Shown one piece after another: positions 37,001-51,381 of a stretch of DNA of 64,000 nucleotides (positions are counted from its first letter, which is position 1; each line of letters opens with the position of its first letter). The notes under the pieces were generated by a model. It did not search any database and had not been told where the DNA came from. It was given only the letters and a program-made list of their open reading frames with translations. The DNA is from Syngnathus acus (lineage: Eukaryota; Chordata; Actinopteri; Syngnathiformes; Syngnathidae), in the NCBI RefSeq assembly GCF_901709675.1, contig NC_051101.1, forward strand, positions 13,601,416 to 13,665,415, written 5' to 3'. Both the position numbers and the translations under genes were made by a program.

Positions 37001-40000
37001 ATGCCACCTGTGCCACTGCAAGCGCCTGCTCACAGTAGATCATCAAATGATAAATGACAGGACAGATATGAATTTATTCCAGCTATTTTTAATCAATGCA
37101 TTTGAACAAAGACACGACACACTCGCACACATTTGAGACACCTTTGTAATGATTGGCTGCAAGAAATAAGAGAAGATCTTTTTGACATACTCTAAGAATA
37201 TGATTTGTTTATTCTAAGAATGTTTCTAGACTCATTTGTTTGTTTTATCTCCAGTATAGTTGTTCATGTATGTGGCCCTGACATGGAACGACGGACGGAA
37301 CAATGAAATGTCTGTACCACTTGCCTGTTAGCATTCAACGGAATACGTTAGTGTCCAACCTCGAACGGGCACAGGTGAATCGTTGACCCAATTCTAACAA
37401 GACCATCATTATTTCACTATGTACACTTTTGATGGTGGTTTGTATCATCATGTTTTGTGATACGAGTTATGCACACCGCCGTGTGTGTTGTAAAGCGCAT
37501 TGTGAGATTGTTTGGCCTTTCCTTCTGATATCATCCAAACTAAGGCTGCCTTTGAATCATCATTCACGTTGAAAAGAAGTCAGTGGGATGAAAAAGGTTA
37601 AAAGATGTTTGTGTGCAGGTTGCAGACAAACTGGGCAGCTCAGCAGAAAGGGGAACAAAAATCGAACTCCAGGCAACACTATTGTTCAATGGCTGTGCTG
37701 TTGACCAAACTGGAGTGGGCCACGCATAGCATCAGACAGCAGCCATTCCACGGCTCTTCTGTGGAAACATTTCATCTGTTGAGAGGATCAAAAGTGCCAA
37801 GCCCCCGTTTTGTCATCATCTGCTCAACTTGAAGCTGCAAGTGTTCCAATCCCCCAAATTGTCAGACCACAGCTGACCAAACACGCACATTCGGATGGGT
37901 CGGTTAGTTCGGTGGGATGGAGCGCACCTGACCCCTCTCCCACACAAGAGCTTACCTATTGAGGTGCTCAGGAAGGATAGGATGGATGGATGCATGGATG
38001 GATCTCCAGCACAATGTGGCAAGTCAGAAGCAAAGTATCACACCTGACCCACACGCACTCAGGTGCCCCGGTCAAAGTCTCAGTTGGCCAAAGGAATCTG
38101 TGGAGACTTAATTGGATCAGCTGTTATTTGGGGAGGCCAAATGTTTGATGGGTAGGAGCCAGAATAAGAAATGAGCCAGCCAGCCAGCCAGCGGAATGAA
38201 AACCAACTCCACAAGATTGACTGACCCAGCAGAGCAGACGCTCTAGACGCGATACCTGCATGCCATCCACTTCTGCTCCACACTCAGCCAGGGATGTCCT
38301 TCAAATATTATTTGATATATATTTTCCCTTCAATTGCGCCCACACAAATTCAATGACACTGCAATGTTTTCAACTAAATGAAAAGCTATCAAAGTGCTTA
38401 GCTCCCTCCCGCATGGACATCAACAGAAAAAGAGAAGCTCAAAGGCATCATTTACTGTCATATTCATTCTGGAAGTAGGGGAACACACCAACTTTTGTTC
38501 CACCCTTTGATAGTGGAGGATATAGTACAAGAACACATCAGGCATTCATTATTTGACCCATTTTGGGTTCTTATCATACACCACAGTAAGTGTTAGAGTG
38601 GTGCTCACTCTAACTTATTTTGCAAGAACCACACGGGAGACAGTAGTTTGCCCTTTGACACCTGCAGGTGGAGAGTCCATTCGTCGCCGTGCGTACAGCG
38701 ATGATCGAATGGAGGTCTGACTCTCGCCTCCTGCATGAGCATTTTTATTAAGAGAAACAGGGTGGGGGTGACAGTGGACTGGATAGGGAAGAGAAAACCC
38801 TTGACCTCTAGTCAAAGCATAGCAGGGGATGTTTTACGACATTGTGTAGGATGGGACAAGCTAGGTAATTTATTACTGGTTACACACCAACGTAAGCATA
38901 AAACTAATCTAGCTAGGTTATTTATTACTGGTTACATACATTCCAACATAATCATACGATCAAGATAGTTTGGAAAACCCTGACAGTAAGTTCTTCACTG
39001 GCCCTGTTACACCTCAACAAATGAAGAAAGGCTGAATATTGGCAGTATTTGGATTTTTCAAGTCCATGTGAACTCGTGCAGAAATTCAAAGGGTGTGTTC
39101 TTCGTGGCCACAAAGATTGCCAAGTTGAATTGCGTTTTGAGTTTCAGGCCAGTTTTTGGCATTGGAGAGCCACCTTTCCGTCCGTCCGTCCGCAAGATTG
39201 ACGTGAAAATAAGCGTCACGTGACAACCAATATGCCGTGAGAGGGCGAGCGCTGGTGTCCCGATTGCCCCGCAAAAAGAATGCCATGGCGTTGCTGTCAA
39301 TCTGAACATTATTGCAGAGGAAAATGGCAGCTTTTGTTTTCAACCTTGGGCTCAATGTGACTGATTTTCCTTCAGCCATCATCCCAAGCACCCCCACCCA
39401 GCTCAGCCCAGCCCAGCCCAGCCTTCTTGTGTTTGAGCTTCTCAGCAGGGGGCTGCACTTCCCCATATGCAAGGATGAGTAAGCGGCGGCCTATGCGTTG
39501 TGTGTTTGTGTGTTTAGCCTTTGGGCTCGTCCCAGAATGTGTTCATGTGATAATTGAGTATTCCGAGTTGTGTCCCAATGCACACAAACACTTGTACGCG
39601 TGCGCATCCTTGCCGCTAAATTGGCTCCCAATAGCAATTGCGTATCTTGAAGGTGTTCCTGAGCATTGGTCACAGCCCACGGAAATGATTTTGTATATTC
39701 ATTTCAATTGCTTCTACTTTTGTGCAAATGAAAAGTGAAGTGTTTCCCCGCATTCCCTCTGCTAGAAAAGAGTGAAGAATTCATCATGGCATACGTTTTA
39801 ATTCTATCGTTGTTTTTTTTTTCTCAACTGGAAAGATATTGTTGAGAAAATGAATATCTTCCGTTTTAGCATTGCGTCCACAACGCGTTGAATGAGTTGC
39901 ATCAAAGAGAGAGACTCTACTGATATTAGCGGATTGCGCATGACAAAGCCATTGAAAATGTTCTCATGGTTTATCAGCCAAATGTACGAATCCCCCATTT

Positions 40001-40820
40001 GAGGAGTCACCTGTAGCAGTCAGTTTGAGCGAAAGAATTGAACCGTTGCCATGCCGCAAGCTCATGGATTCGATTGGGAAGCTAAAAGCAAACACAGCAG
40101 AAATCCACTCTCTGGCTTTTAGCATCCATGGCTTCTTACACATTGACAAACACGCATCATATGGCGGCGGGCAAATCAATAAACACGCAAATTGACACTG
40201 GCTGTGGCCCAAGTACATCTGCTATGTGAATGCATGGGAAAAGTGGATATTCAGTCATTTTCATTTTTTTTTTGCCACCCTGCTGTGCAAAGAAAGGGCT
40301 GATGTAAAGAGGAGGAGAGGAGGAGGAGAAGAGGCGTTGCCTAGGCCTTGTTGAAAAGAGAAGAAGGAGGGGATTAGGCTCGGCGCTTGGCTGTCCAACC
40401 AGCGTCCATACAACAGCAGCATTTGCGGCATTTGCCTAATCCCTGGCTAATGGTAGTTTAGCGGCCTCCTCGGACACGCAAACGCTCGGCCTCCTTCTCT
40501 CCTCCTCCTCCTCCGCTCGTCTCCTTTCCTGCCTCGCTCCGTCGCCCATTTACATAACATTGCGACGGTTTATGTCTGTGTTGGTTTTGGAGAGGAAAGA
40601 AGCAGAATGAGTCCGAACATCAAACAAACGTGTCCGCCGTTTTGTCTCTTGGAGATGGTGTGTGTGTGTGTGTTTGGAAAGGATTGTGTGAAAGGAGGCA
40701 GAGAAAACGGCCAAGTGATCTGATGACATGCATGCGTGTGTGTGTGTGTGTGTGTCACCCACACATACTTTAAGTGTGCTCTGATACAGACGGAGTTCTT
40801 TTTTTCACTCCTTAAACAAA
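34051..40820. other. Gene-free stretch with simple repeats and a small tandem duplication
   Basis: Pyrimidine-rich runs occur at 34145-34240. GGTCGGTC repeats lie near 34323-34345, and a GGAA array at 36441-36474. A two-copy 52-bp repeat is at 38860-38963. GA/CT-rich blocks at 40305-40345 and 40490-40530 flank about 150 bp of unique text containing CTAATCC and GCTAATGG. Nothing coding was recognised in any frame. Confidence 0.45.
38860..38963. repeat. Two-copy tandem repeat, 52-bp period
   Basis: GCTAGGTAATTTATTACTGG (38860) recurs as GCTAGGTTATTTATTACTGG (38912). The following ACATAATCATA and GTAAGCATAA parts are diverged. No coding potential. Confidence 0.75.
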
Positions 40821-40825
40821 ATCAG

Positions 40826-40921
40826 GCGGCAAGGTGGGGCACTGGTTATTCCGCCCGCCCGCCTGCCTCACATTTCAGTGGTGCGGGCTTTGATTCCAGC
40901 TCCGGCCGGCCTTCCTGTGCT
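40826..40921 (+). mobile_element. tRNA-like SINE fragment
   Basis: The text runs GCGGCAAGGTGGGGCACTGG, then CCTGCCTCACATTTCAGTGG, then TGCGGGCTTTGATTCCAGCT, CCGGCC. This is the pattern of the fish 'gcggc..ggtggcgcagtggttag...gttcgaatcccagctccggcc' family. The RNA polymerase III A box and B box (GGCTTTGATTCC) are both degraded, so it is a fossil and probably truncated on the right, where unique sequence resumes. Confidence 0.55.
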
Positions 40922-40929
40922 TGTATTTA

Positions 40930-43900
40930 GTATTTGATTGAAAATGAAATCTAAATTCAAATGTATTTTTATCATGTGAAATGAATGAAAAAGGATCACA
41001 AAGAAAAATACAATTCCAAATGAAAAAAGTCACATTGCTGTGTAGATTTGGATTGAATGAAATCGACGCTACTTTATGTAAGCACCCATTTCAAATGAGA
41101 TGGGATTTGCAAGAAATAACCAATTCTATTGTTTGACTAGCTGGCTATCCATGCTAGTCAAATAATATTAGTGGCACTCTTGTCAGATGTGTGTAAGTTT
41201 GCCCTTGCTCATTTTCATTTGGCCCCATCGAGCAGAGTTTTCCATTGGCTTCAAAGCCGTGAAGCTGCCGAGCTCAGTCGGGGGCCTTCAAAGCTGCCTT
41301 CTCTGTCGGCAGGTTTAGGCACAGAGAAGGCTCCTTGTTCTTCAAGGATTTGGCTGACAAATAACGCTGAGCTGAGCTGAGCTGAGCCCGGGCGAGGCGA
41401 GGCGAGGCGAGGCGAGCTGAGGCAACTGCCTTGCACCTTGACGGGATAGGCGACAGACAGACTGCTTGTGGTCCGAAGCCTTTTCTACCACCCCAGTGAG
41501 TACAACTTTTGCTTTATTGTGCTGTTATTTTGTTAAATGTTGTCATTCTCTACAGCACACACACACGCACACACGTTCTCCTTTTGCCTCACATATGTGC
41601 AGCTGCTGCTGGACTTTTGCAGCGTGCTGCTTTGCAGCAACTCCATTTTAATAACACGCTTCCCAAATAAAATTGCAATCCGGCATAGTGCTGTGCTGAT
41701 GTAACATTGTTCTGACGTGCTATCCGTTCGAGTTTTGCTCCGGCTTCGTACGTACATCTTGTCTACTTAAGGAGGCAACAGCTAAGTGTTGAGAAAACAG
41801 GGAGGAGGCACCAGCCCCCTCAAGCCAATCATTGCACAAGACCAGTGACATTTTTCTCATACAATATGCAATCCATAACATGGACATGAACACTTGACTT
41901 GCATATTAGCTTGTCTGATATATCCAATGTTCCTATTCATTTCCATGGAAATGAAAAGATATCTTGGAATACTCAATTAATAGAGACGCAATTGTTGAAA
42001 ATGATCATGCTGTATAAAAACCCTTGGCCAAAAGACATATTTTCCTTTTCTTTTCCAATTGTAAAGGAAAATCATACGGATAAATCCTTCCTTGGCAAAA
42101 CAAATGAGCAGAAATATTGGAGTGAGCAGGAACCAGAATGTCATTTTTGTGTCATGTGTGTGGATGTTTACACAAGCAAGCATGTGTTGCCATCAGCTGT
42201 GCCCAATGTGTGGCAATATTTGTATTTAGTAAATGTGTCTTTATATTTTTCTACAATGCTATGCACAACTGCACCTAACCAAGCTGCTACTTTTATGTTT
42301 GTTGGAAACTTAAACGATATATATATATATATATATAAATCCCCATTAGAGAAACGCTCAAAGAAAAATTGCATGTGCTTCTGCATCGTTCCCTTTTTCA
42401 GTTTTGTTTTCTTCGGGGTCGACCCACTGCAATAAGTGCGCCGACGCCACCAAAATAGTCCCATCACAGCAGTCACAATAAGCAACATTTTCTTGACGTA
42501 ATCCAAAGTCTGCCTTGCCTTGCCTATAGCTGTAGTTTGATGTGTGCACATAAGGAAGTGCAAAACAAATCTCAAGTATTGTTGCCGCTGCTTTGTGGCT
42601 GTGCTTAGTTAGCATCACTTTGGTTCTCCTATTCATCACACATGTTGATGCAGACGGACGGCCATTGTCCTGTTCTCTTATGGCCTAGCCGGATACTCTT
42701 TGAACTTGCTTGAGCTGCACCTGCTCTTAAGTCCTCTTGTCCTTCTAGGATCACAGGATTCGCACACCCACACACACACACACACTGGGTCTTTCTAGTG
42801 CTATTGCTCTCATTGTCCCGCTCTTGGGATAAGGGCATCAAGTAAATGGGCAAATTGTAATTGTAAATTGCAGGCCTCCCGGCGCATTTAACGCTCGCGA
42901 CCCTGTGGGGACGAGATGGAAACGGGCAGCCGTTATAATGACTCATTCAGCCTTTTGGAGGAGATATTCACCGTTTGTGGTTTGTTGGAAATTTATAGGG
43001 GACCTCCTGGATTTCGCATCGGCCACCGAGCCCCTGGCCGGCCGCTCGGTCGGCCTTCTTCCTCCCCTCGTGTCATTCGCCCGCCTGCATTGCTGCAATC
43101 TGAAGCTCAAAGTCTCTCACTCGCTCCCCCCCACCTTTTCTTTTTGTCTGCTTTTTTGATTGATATTTTTAGACTTTTATTGCATTGATGTTATTCGAAG
43201 GAGTAAGCACATTTTGAACATAGTTGTTGTCTTTTTGAGAAGAGAAATGTCGGAAGCGTAGTCAGCTTGATTCACCAGCTGCTTTCAAACTAAGAAGGAA
43301 CAAAGTGTTACGTCACTCACTGGAATATGATCATATTGGAGTATACGGATGCAAAGTGGGGCAGCCAGCAGACAAGCTCATGCAGCTTAACTGGCTGGAG
43401 GAAGCATGCAATTGGCACGTAGCACATCACCAGAATGATGTTTTCAAAAACATATCATATCCACTCTCATTTTCTAGGTTTTTAGTTTTGCTGATTGCAT
43501 CCGAAAATGGCAAGGTGAGGTGATAAATGACTTGAAGTGGACTGAGTAGCTGCAGATTTTGCTTGAAAAAAATCAAAGCATGGAATGTAACATTGAAAAT
43601 GTCTAAAAAGTGAATCCAAGCGGGGTCAAAAATTGTGAATTTGTTTGAAAATCTCTGCAATGGTCCTGATGGCCAAATATGCGTCTTAAAAAGTACGAAT
43701 GTGTGGATACTCTATTCATTGGAATTTTTCTTAAGCCGTTTTTATTGTCAGGCTGCCACACTTCCCCTTTTCAATTTGTAAATGTACAGTAACCAGTGTA
43801 TTGCACTGACAATACATGTGCCATTCAATTGTACATTTATGCCGAACATCTTTGGTCATTTCATTCTTCCAATTGTAGGAAGGAATAGCAACCAAACTGA

Positions 43901-44890
43901 AAAGGAGTCAAAACAGCTACATTTCATTTGAACTGCTACTAAAAGTTGCAACTACGTATATCCTGGTCCAATAAAAGCCATATTTTCTCATGTCAACATG
44001 ACAAGCAAGGCTTTTTTTGGTTCTTGCTAATTCTCCATCTCACAGCCATAGGGGCTAGCATGCAGAGAGCCCAGCCTTTCCCCGCATGTGTGGTGCACAC
44101 GCCAAAGTCAAACTCTGCGTGCACATTCAGACTGACAAACAGTCTGACTTTGGGCCAATTTCCATGCTCTCGTGTGTGTTTGCAAAAGCTGTGGCAGGAA
44201 ACCCTGACAAATCAGAGGTATCGTGCACAGGAACTAAGGAACTGAACTAGCACTGGGCTTCTGTGTTTTGTGGCCTCATTAACAGCCCCACCCTGTCTCC
44301 CTGTCTCCCTGTCTCCCTGTCTCCATCTCCTCTTTCGTAGCTCTCCACCGTGCTAATCATATTCCTTGGAGCAAACATGAGAGGGTAGACGGGGATGGGG
44401 TAGGAGCAGGAACAGGAACAGAAGCGCTTCTGTTTCTCCTCGTTACTCAAGCTCAGAGAAGAAAAGGGCAAAGTGAGTGAGACAGATAGATGAGGAAAGT
44501 GGCGAGAGAGAGAGTGCTGTAATTAGTTTGGCTTTGCGCTGGCCTGACGTCGGGAATACCTGAGTCTCTTCCTGCCTCTCCACTTTTAAATTATGCAGGG
44601 TGGGAGAGGGTTATTACGTTGCGAGGAGGTGTCAGCAGACAGTTGCGGCATCGTCACACCCACCCAAATGACACTTTGAGATCCGCGTCTGTCTGTCAAA
44701 AGTCTGCCGCAAGCTGGAAATAATTCCAGCTGTAAAATCATTCAATTGGGATTCATGCGAGCGAGGGAAGAATGCCAATTCATTAAAAACAAAAAAAAGT
44801 TGCTGTGAATTTCATTTGGACACAATTATCAGGTGCAACACATTCAATTCAATTTTCAATCCTAATTTCAAGGGTAATATATCTATAGAC
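40930..44890. other. Gene-free stretch with simple repeats
   Basis: (GCTGA)n and (GGCGA)n pentamer arrays lie at about 41366-41416, a TA array at 42316-42337, and a (CCCTGTCT)n array at about 44291-44324. The 178-codon frame at 41899-42435 runs through the TA array (IYIYIY) and has no family resemblance. No gene was supported. Confidence 0.45.
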
Positions 44891-44897
44891 ACTAATA

Positions 44898-45058
44898 AAA
44901 ATGTGTGTTGAATTGACTCCATTTAATTTTGTCAAGTGGTTGCAAAAACTTCGATCATTTGATACGTTTCATAAGTAGATGACTATACTTCCGAAATATT
45001 GACTTATTCTGTGCAACCACTAGATAAAATAAGTCATTCAATTCAACACATCATTTTT
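44898..45058. mobile_element. Foldback element with ~47-bp inverted ends (MITE-like)
   Basis: The left end AAAAATGTGTGTTGAATTGA...GTCAAGTGGTTGCA (44898-44944) is inverted at 45013-45058 as TGCAACCACTAGATAAAATA...AATTCAACACATCATTTTT. The arms match at most positions with small indels. The ~70-bp centre has no ORF. It is consistent with a non-autonomous DNA transposon; the family is unknown to me. Confidence 0.6.
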
Positions 45059-45059
45059 T

Positions 45060-48000
45060 TTCTGCGTACCTGCAATTTAGATCAAGTGTCAATGAAACAT
45101 CATTTTTATTTTGTCTTTATTTATGGATTGTTTTTTTTAAGTGTATTTATTTATTGAGTTATTTATATTATCAGTTCAATGTCGATGCAGTCTGTAAATT
45201 CAAAGATGTTGATATTTGTCGCTGCCACTGAGGCGGAAATGCAGCAAATTATTGGAACACTCCATAAAATAATTACCATGGCAATAAGGCTTGAGTAGTA
45301 TTTTCGCGAGAGTAACGATGATGATGTAGTTAGTATTAATCCAACATTTTATTTGATCATATCCTTGACAGTAATATGGTTATTTTTGTTTTGTCTGAGA
45401 AACAAATAGGAAGCTCAACCAAAATGGACTGGATTTAATGACATGCTATTGAAAAGACTGCCCAGCTTTTGTCCGTTAGTTTCTTCTCGGATGTCAACAT
45501 TTGATGTGTGGTATTTTAATAGCGCAACAGAAAAGAGGTGCCAGCCCAAGTTTCATGCTGCAAAGGCCCACAACGGTACGGTGTGCTGGTGCCATGCCAT
45601 GTTCATTCACAATAATCAGAAGATAAATGTTATTTCCAATGGCATTCGATGCTTCGTAGGAATTCTTGTATTCTTTCAAGAAGCTGTATTCGACCAATCA
45701 TTCAGACGGTGTAAACGTCCAATGTTTTTGTCTCTGGGCCTTTTGCTGTTCTTTTCCCGTTCTCCCCCCCCTCAGAACCGGCCAGTTATTTTTCGTGCAT
45801 GGCAAATATAGCCAGACGTGTCTTTGGTCTGCCTGTCAACATGAGAACCGGTGCTACTTCAGTAATCTCAGCAGCAGATTGGTTTTAGACAAACCGTAGC
45901 TAATAATAGCAAACAAGTTAGATAGGTGTCACAAGCCACACTCAATTATTTCTTAACCATACTGCTTATGTGCAATCTCACCGCACAGAAGATTTTCATA
46001 TGCTCTTTGTTGGGCCACTGAACTCGACCGTGACCTTGAAATGACACTCAAGAATCTTAAAAGCCACGTCAGCAAAATATAATTACATTCACCGCCATCA
46101 GCGTCAAGAGTTTCATAAAAGGTCAAGTGGGAAATGCCAGTGATAAGGAATATGAGATTTGCTCTTACGCACACAAAAGTGGTGATATTTCATCGAGTAC
46201 AGATAATGTCAAAGCTGGCGGAGCGTACAGGGCAGTCAAACAGCACAGAGGAATGTCGTGGTGTGGATTATGACATTATTAATACCAAGGCGATAGTTCC
46301 CGTATGATTCGAAAGGAAAATATCACCCACGTGGCTTTGGAGCCATAGCCGAGCCGAGCCGAGGCGAGGCAAGGCTGCCTTTATGCATAATTCATATTTC
46401 CATATCGTCATGGTGATCATGTGCGATGAATGTTTGCTGTCACAGCAGGGGAGCTGCCGCGTGCGTGTGTGTGTTTGCATGTGTGTGTGTGTGTTGCAGG
46501 TAGGTGTGTCAGCAGAGGCGATGTCAGAAGGGACAGAAAACCTTGTGAAAAGACAGGAGAAAGGAGAGGGCCAGCTCTGGCTTCCACTTGATTATCCTCC
46601 ATCATCCGACATTTTGTTTGGGCCGCTGGAAAATGGGAGGGTGAGGGAGGCCGACAAGCGCCTCATAAATAAGTGTATGCGCTACATTTTAGCCTCTGCC
46701 CTATTTAGCCCCAAGAAAAAAGAATCAACTACCTCCTACTGCTTTCGAATTAAAAGTCAGCTTTTTGAATGATTTGGAGCAAATATTGACTGAAAACGTG
46801 CAAGGCAAAGGCTGTTGAGTGTTTATCTATCACCTGGATGTTTTTGCATGCAAAGTGGCCATTCAACAAAAGCCACCTTTGCCTTTTTTCTGCTTCTTTG
46901 AATTCAAATATTTAGTTATCATTCAAAAATGTATTCACTCAAAACTCAATTTTGTAGAAATAGTACAAAGTTCATATTTTGTCGATGCTTCATTTCATAA
47001 CTCTGATGATAATTAATTGTATCACTTGCAATGAATACATTTCGAGCACATTTTGCCACTTGTGGACTGAAAATGACATGAAGCTGAGCCACCATTGGTT
47101 GTTAGGCAAGCATAGGTGCTTCGCTGGAACCTCGAGATTTCCGTGAAATGTATTCACACAAATACGCCTGTGATTTTCTGGATCCATAAATACATTGGTA
47201 TTTTTCTAATGCGCAAAAATATTTGTGATTCTCATGTGTTTTTCCCGATCCAGAAAAATATTTGTGATTTTCACATGTTTTACAGGTCCACAATTATATG
47301 GGCCATTTTCTCAACACTGTTGTGTTTACCTTTATTATTTGTAAATATTTAAATATCCGTATGAATGGTCAAATATGCGTTTGTTGATCAGCAAACACAG
47401 CCATTTAATTTGACACAAACATCACGCCATTTCAATATCTTACTTGCACGCACACACTTGTCAGATATTTCTTCTGTCCGCGGAGAGGCAGTGTTGTTGT
47501 CTCCATTGAACAGGAACTAGCCAAAAGGCTCGTTTGAAAATTAAAAAACACAAGATATCTGTGTAGGACTGGCAGAAGTACATTTGAATAAATTGATGAA
47601 AAATAAAAGTAGCCACAAAAATGTAGCTCAATGTAACGGTGTAAAAGTAGAGTTGAAATCCAAATGTTGCATCAAAACTATTTTGGTAAGGACAATTTAT
47701 CCCAAATGTAAAGGTAGCACGTTACTAACCACCTCTACACATATGTGACTTACTCCCACATCTGCTACACACACACACACCTTTTATGTCGGTGTTTGTG
47801 TGCTGAGGCTCAGAGGTGTGTGAAGTTACTCATACTGTATTCCCCTGGTGTACACGGATATTGAAAAGTTTGCATGTGTGTGTGCGCGCGCACATGGGCA
47901 TGCGTGAAGGCCTGAATTGAGAATGCTATTGATTAAACCCAGCAGGGGGGCGAGTGTGTGAGCAGTGCAGATAGCACACTAACCTGCCACTCACCAGAAG

Positions 48001-51000
48001 AACATCCAACTGCCTGCTTTCAATGCCTTAGATCAAATCAATCAAATATTTTAACATGTCCGTTTTCAATATATGCAGATGACATTTGAAAATAGCAAAA
48101 CAAAACATGAAATAACGTGTACATGGATTGGAAGCAAAAGAAAATCCCGTTTTTATTAAATTGATGGCAAACGGACGGAGAAGTGTAATCATCATGTGCC
48201 GCATCTTTCCCCATATCGATGAGGAGATGGTGCGGAGTACATTTTGGAAGCTGATGCCCCCTAGCGCAATAGCAGCATGCCCAATTAACTTGCGCATTCA
48301 TCTATTATGGAGGGGGGGGGGGGCTTGACATGTCATTTCTGTCTCTGAATCATTTCAACAGCGGTGAGATGAATAATCCACGATTGTATTGGTCAGGAGA
48401 TGTGCAAAAGCTACAAAGCAGAGAAATGTGCTGCCAAACTTTGTCAGCCTTTCATTGACTTGTTAAGAAAATTCACTTTGGTTGTAATTATGGGTGTTAT
48501 CCTACTTTGTATAATGATGATGGCGGCGGCGGCCCTGGTTGAGAAAAATGCACAGATTGCACTCAGGCTTCCCAGCCCAAATGGCCAAATCCCATTTCCT
48601 GACATGTTTTCCCCAGGCTGTCCGCAAATATCATAACAAGCACTATTCTGTGGCTATTATGGAGAAGGAAGGCTGCATGTGGAGGGAGGGAGAAACACAT
48701 TGGATTGGAGCTCTATCTGTCACTACATATGTTTTTCTCCTTGTTCTTTCCACCAACCTCTCGCTCCTATTCTCTCAGCTTCTCTTTCCACAATGCTGGC
48801 TTTTAATCACTGCTGTAATTGGCAACTCCCTGCTGTGAACATACACCACGCTCGCTCGCTCGCTGGCTGGCTGGCTGGCTGGCTCGCACACACGTACACA
48901 CGTTTGCTGCTGCTGCAAATCCCTCTGGCAGTGTATGCATATATGTGTGTGTGGTGGGGGTAGGAGAGGGAGATATGGGCAGATAAGAATAATGAAAGGA
49001 GGAGAGTTTTAGAACTCCAGGCCAACTCACCAACTCAACAATCTGTCTGCTGTGGGGAAGTGGAGCGCTGCAGCCAAATAGTAATTATCTCAGTGGAGAA
49101 AAAGACATGGCTGAAGATTTATTGTGAAAGCCCACATTGTTGTTGAGAACCTGATGTTCATTCAACTTATTCGAACACATCATTAAAATGATGCAAATAT
49201 GCCCCCTACTAAGAAGCTCATCTAGATGGGATAATAAATCGACCAATCATTGCATCTGAGGATCAACTGCGCTTTGCGGCAAAAAGAAAGAAACCTACAC
49301 CATTGAGCATATAACATTGAGCATGCAAAATCCCCCCAAAAAAGGTGCCATCAAAATAGGGTCATTTTCTAAATTCCTATGAAAACAGGCCCCTCCTCAT
49401 CCAAACGTGTAAGTCACTATTAAAGAAGTATTTCACTCTGAAAGTTACACATCGTCACAAGAAAAAAAGTTGTGTTTATTGAGCCTAACAGTTGCCCGCC
49501 CGCCTACCAAATGTGACTGTGAGAAACCTAAGGCCACTCCAAAGCCCAGACTTAAGAATCACAGCTTATCATGGCACATTGGCTGCAAGAAAGGAAACTT
49601 TCATGCTTTGTGTGTGTGTGTGTGCACGTGCGTGCGTGCGTGCATGTGTGTGTTTTAGCCTTTTAAGTGGGTCACCCCAGCATGTCTAATGGCCCCTTGC
49701 TGCGTGGCGCGTCCTGCGCTGAGCTGCTCCCTGCTGTCACACCCACACACACACACAAACAAACCCGTACTCACAGCGGGGGAGATTTTGGGGTGTCCCT
49801 CACTTGAATACCCTCCATCCATAATGCACCAGCACTTCATCTGTTGCTTCTATTCCCAAAGTTGAAAGTTGACCAGGGATGTGCTAGCATGTCTCGCTTT
49901 CAGCATCCTAGTTTTTTTTGAATGATCATACAAAAAGCATGATATTTTTTTTTTTTCTTGTTTGAAGCTGTGGTGTGGGACTGGATTCTATGATCTATTT
50001 TTTACAAATTCCAAATCTCAGACAGACTGGGGTCATCCCGGAAGAAACCTCCTCAAATAGGTGAGACTGTGCACAACATTTTTGCCAGCGCATTTGCATT
50101 GTATTGCGTTTCTATCGGCACATTGCACGGATCGTGTTAGTAAATCCGATAGTTGTGCTCGGGTAATCGAATCTGGACTAGCATTGTGTCAAAAAGGGTT
50201 AGTAGCCATTTTGTGTCTCAAGAACTGCTGGAGTGCAATCAATTGCAGTAAGGTCATTAAGAAGCAAAAGCCTATTTTTGTTGTTTGCCACCGACTATTT
50301 TTGCTCTTTATGTGATTTGTGAGACGCTACGTCATTAAATATGGCAACCACTGTTTTAGTGTCGTATATAGCAGAAATAGTAGAGAGGGGGAGAGGAGTG
50401 GCTGAGGTGCAAGGGGAGGGGAGGGGAGGGGGCGGCTTGCATGAAGTGGCTTGAGCGCACGACCATTCGCTCCAAATTCACCTCATTATGGCTAGCATCC
50501 GTATTTTGGAGCGTACACAAACACAACTTGCAAGAAGGACAGATGACACACGTGGCAATGAAAATCAACTTGCAGCAACCACACTGACAATTTCAACTAC
50601 TGTACTTGTAAATTGTAAACGCTGAAGATAGAAATCCCTGAGACACACACACACACACACCGTCAATTTGAGCCAAGGAGAAGCGAGCTACGTCAGTATA
50701 TTTTCACACTGCAGCAGCGGCAGCTCTTTGTCTGCCTGTTGACCTGCCAGCGCTAAGATGGAGGAGGAGGAGAAATATCATTTTAGCAGGTGGCTTTGGG
50801 AGACATAAAAGGCTGCTTTGTGGGTTTTGTTTGCGCGAGGACGCAACGTGGCGATATTTCTTTCTGTCAACATCATTTAGGTCCTGCGCCATCTTTGTGT
50901 GAAAGGAGGGAGGTGTCCGTTCCAACGTTAGTGCAAATGGAAGGTGTTTGTGTCCGTCGTGCTCGAGTGGCCAAGCCTCCGTCCACTAGAGGCATGCACA

Positions 51001-51347
51001 TAATGATGATGAATTTGTCACATACACGTTTGACAATTTTTGCTGGCCCCCAAAATAACTCTGCATTATTCAATAAATGAGGAATGATCACAATGATAGC
51101 TTTTACCAATCTGAAATAGCATTGATCCTATTCTGCTGGATGCAAATCACGCAAGCGTCTTACGATAGCGTCTGCAATATTTTCCCGTGCATCTGGCAGT
51201 GGTGATGCGCGCAAGCATCGAGCCACGCCGAGAAACACAGAGAATAATTCATTTGGACTGCAGCAGGCCTCGGACTACATTTTTCAATGTTGTGGGAAGA
51301 ACTAATACAGATACTACATATAGACTCCCATTTCAGGTTTTATTCCC

Positions 51348-51381
<34 letters not shown>

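Noticed and set aside
40826-40921. Functional tRNA gene
   Set aside because: A- and B-box remnants are degraded and the cloverleaf cannot be completed; it reads as a SINE fragment.
41899-42435. 178-codon plus-strand open frame
   Set aside because: Reads through a TA microsatellite (IYIYIY) and has no recognisable domain; more likely AT-rich chance.
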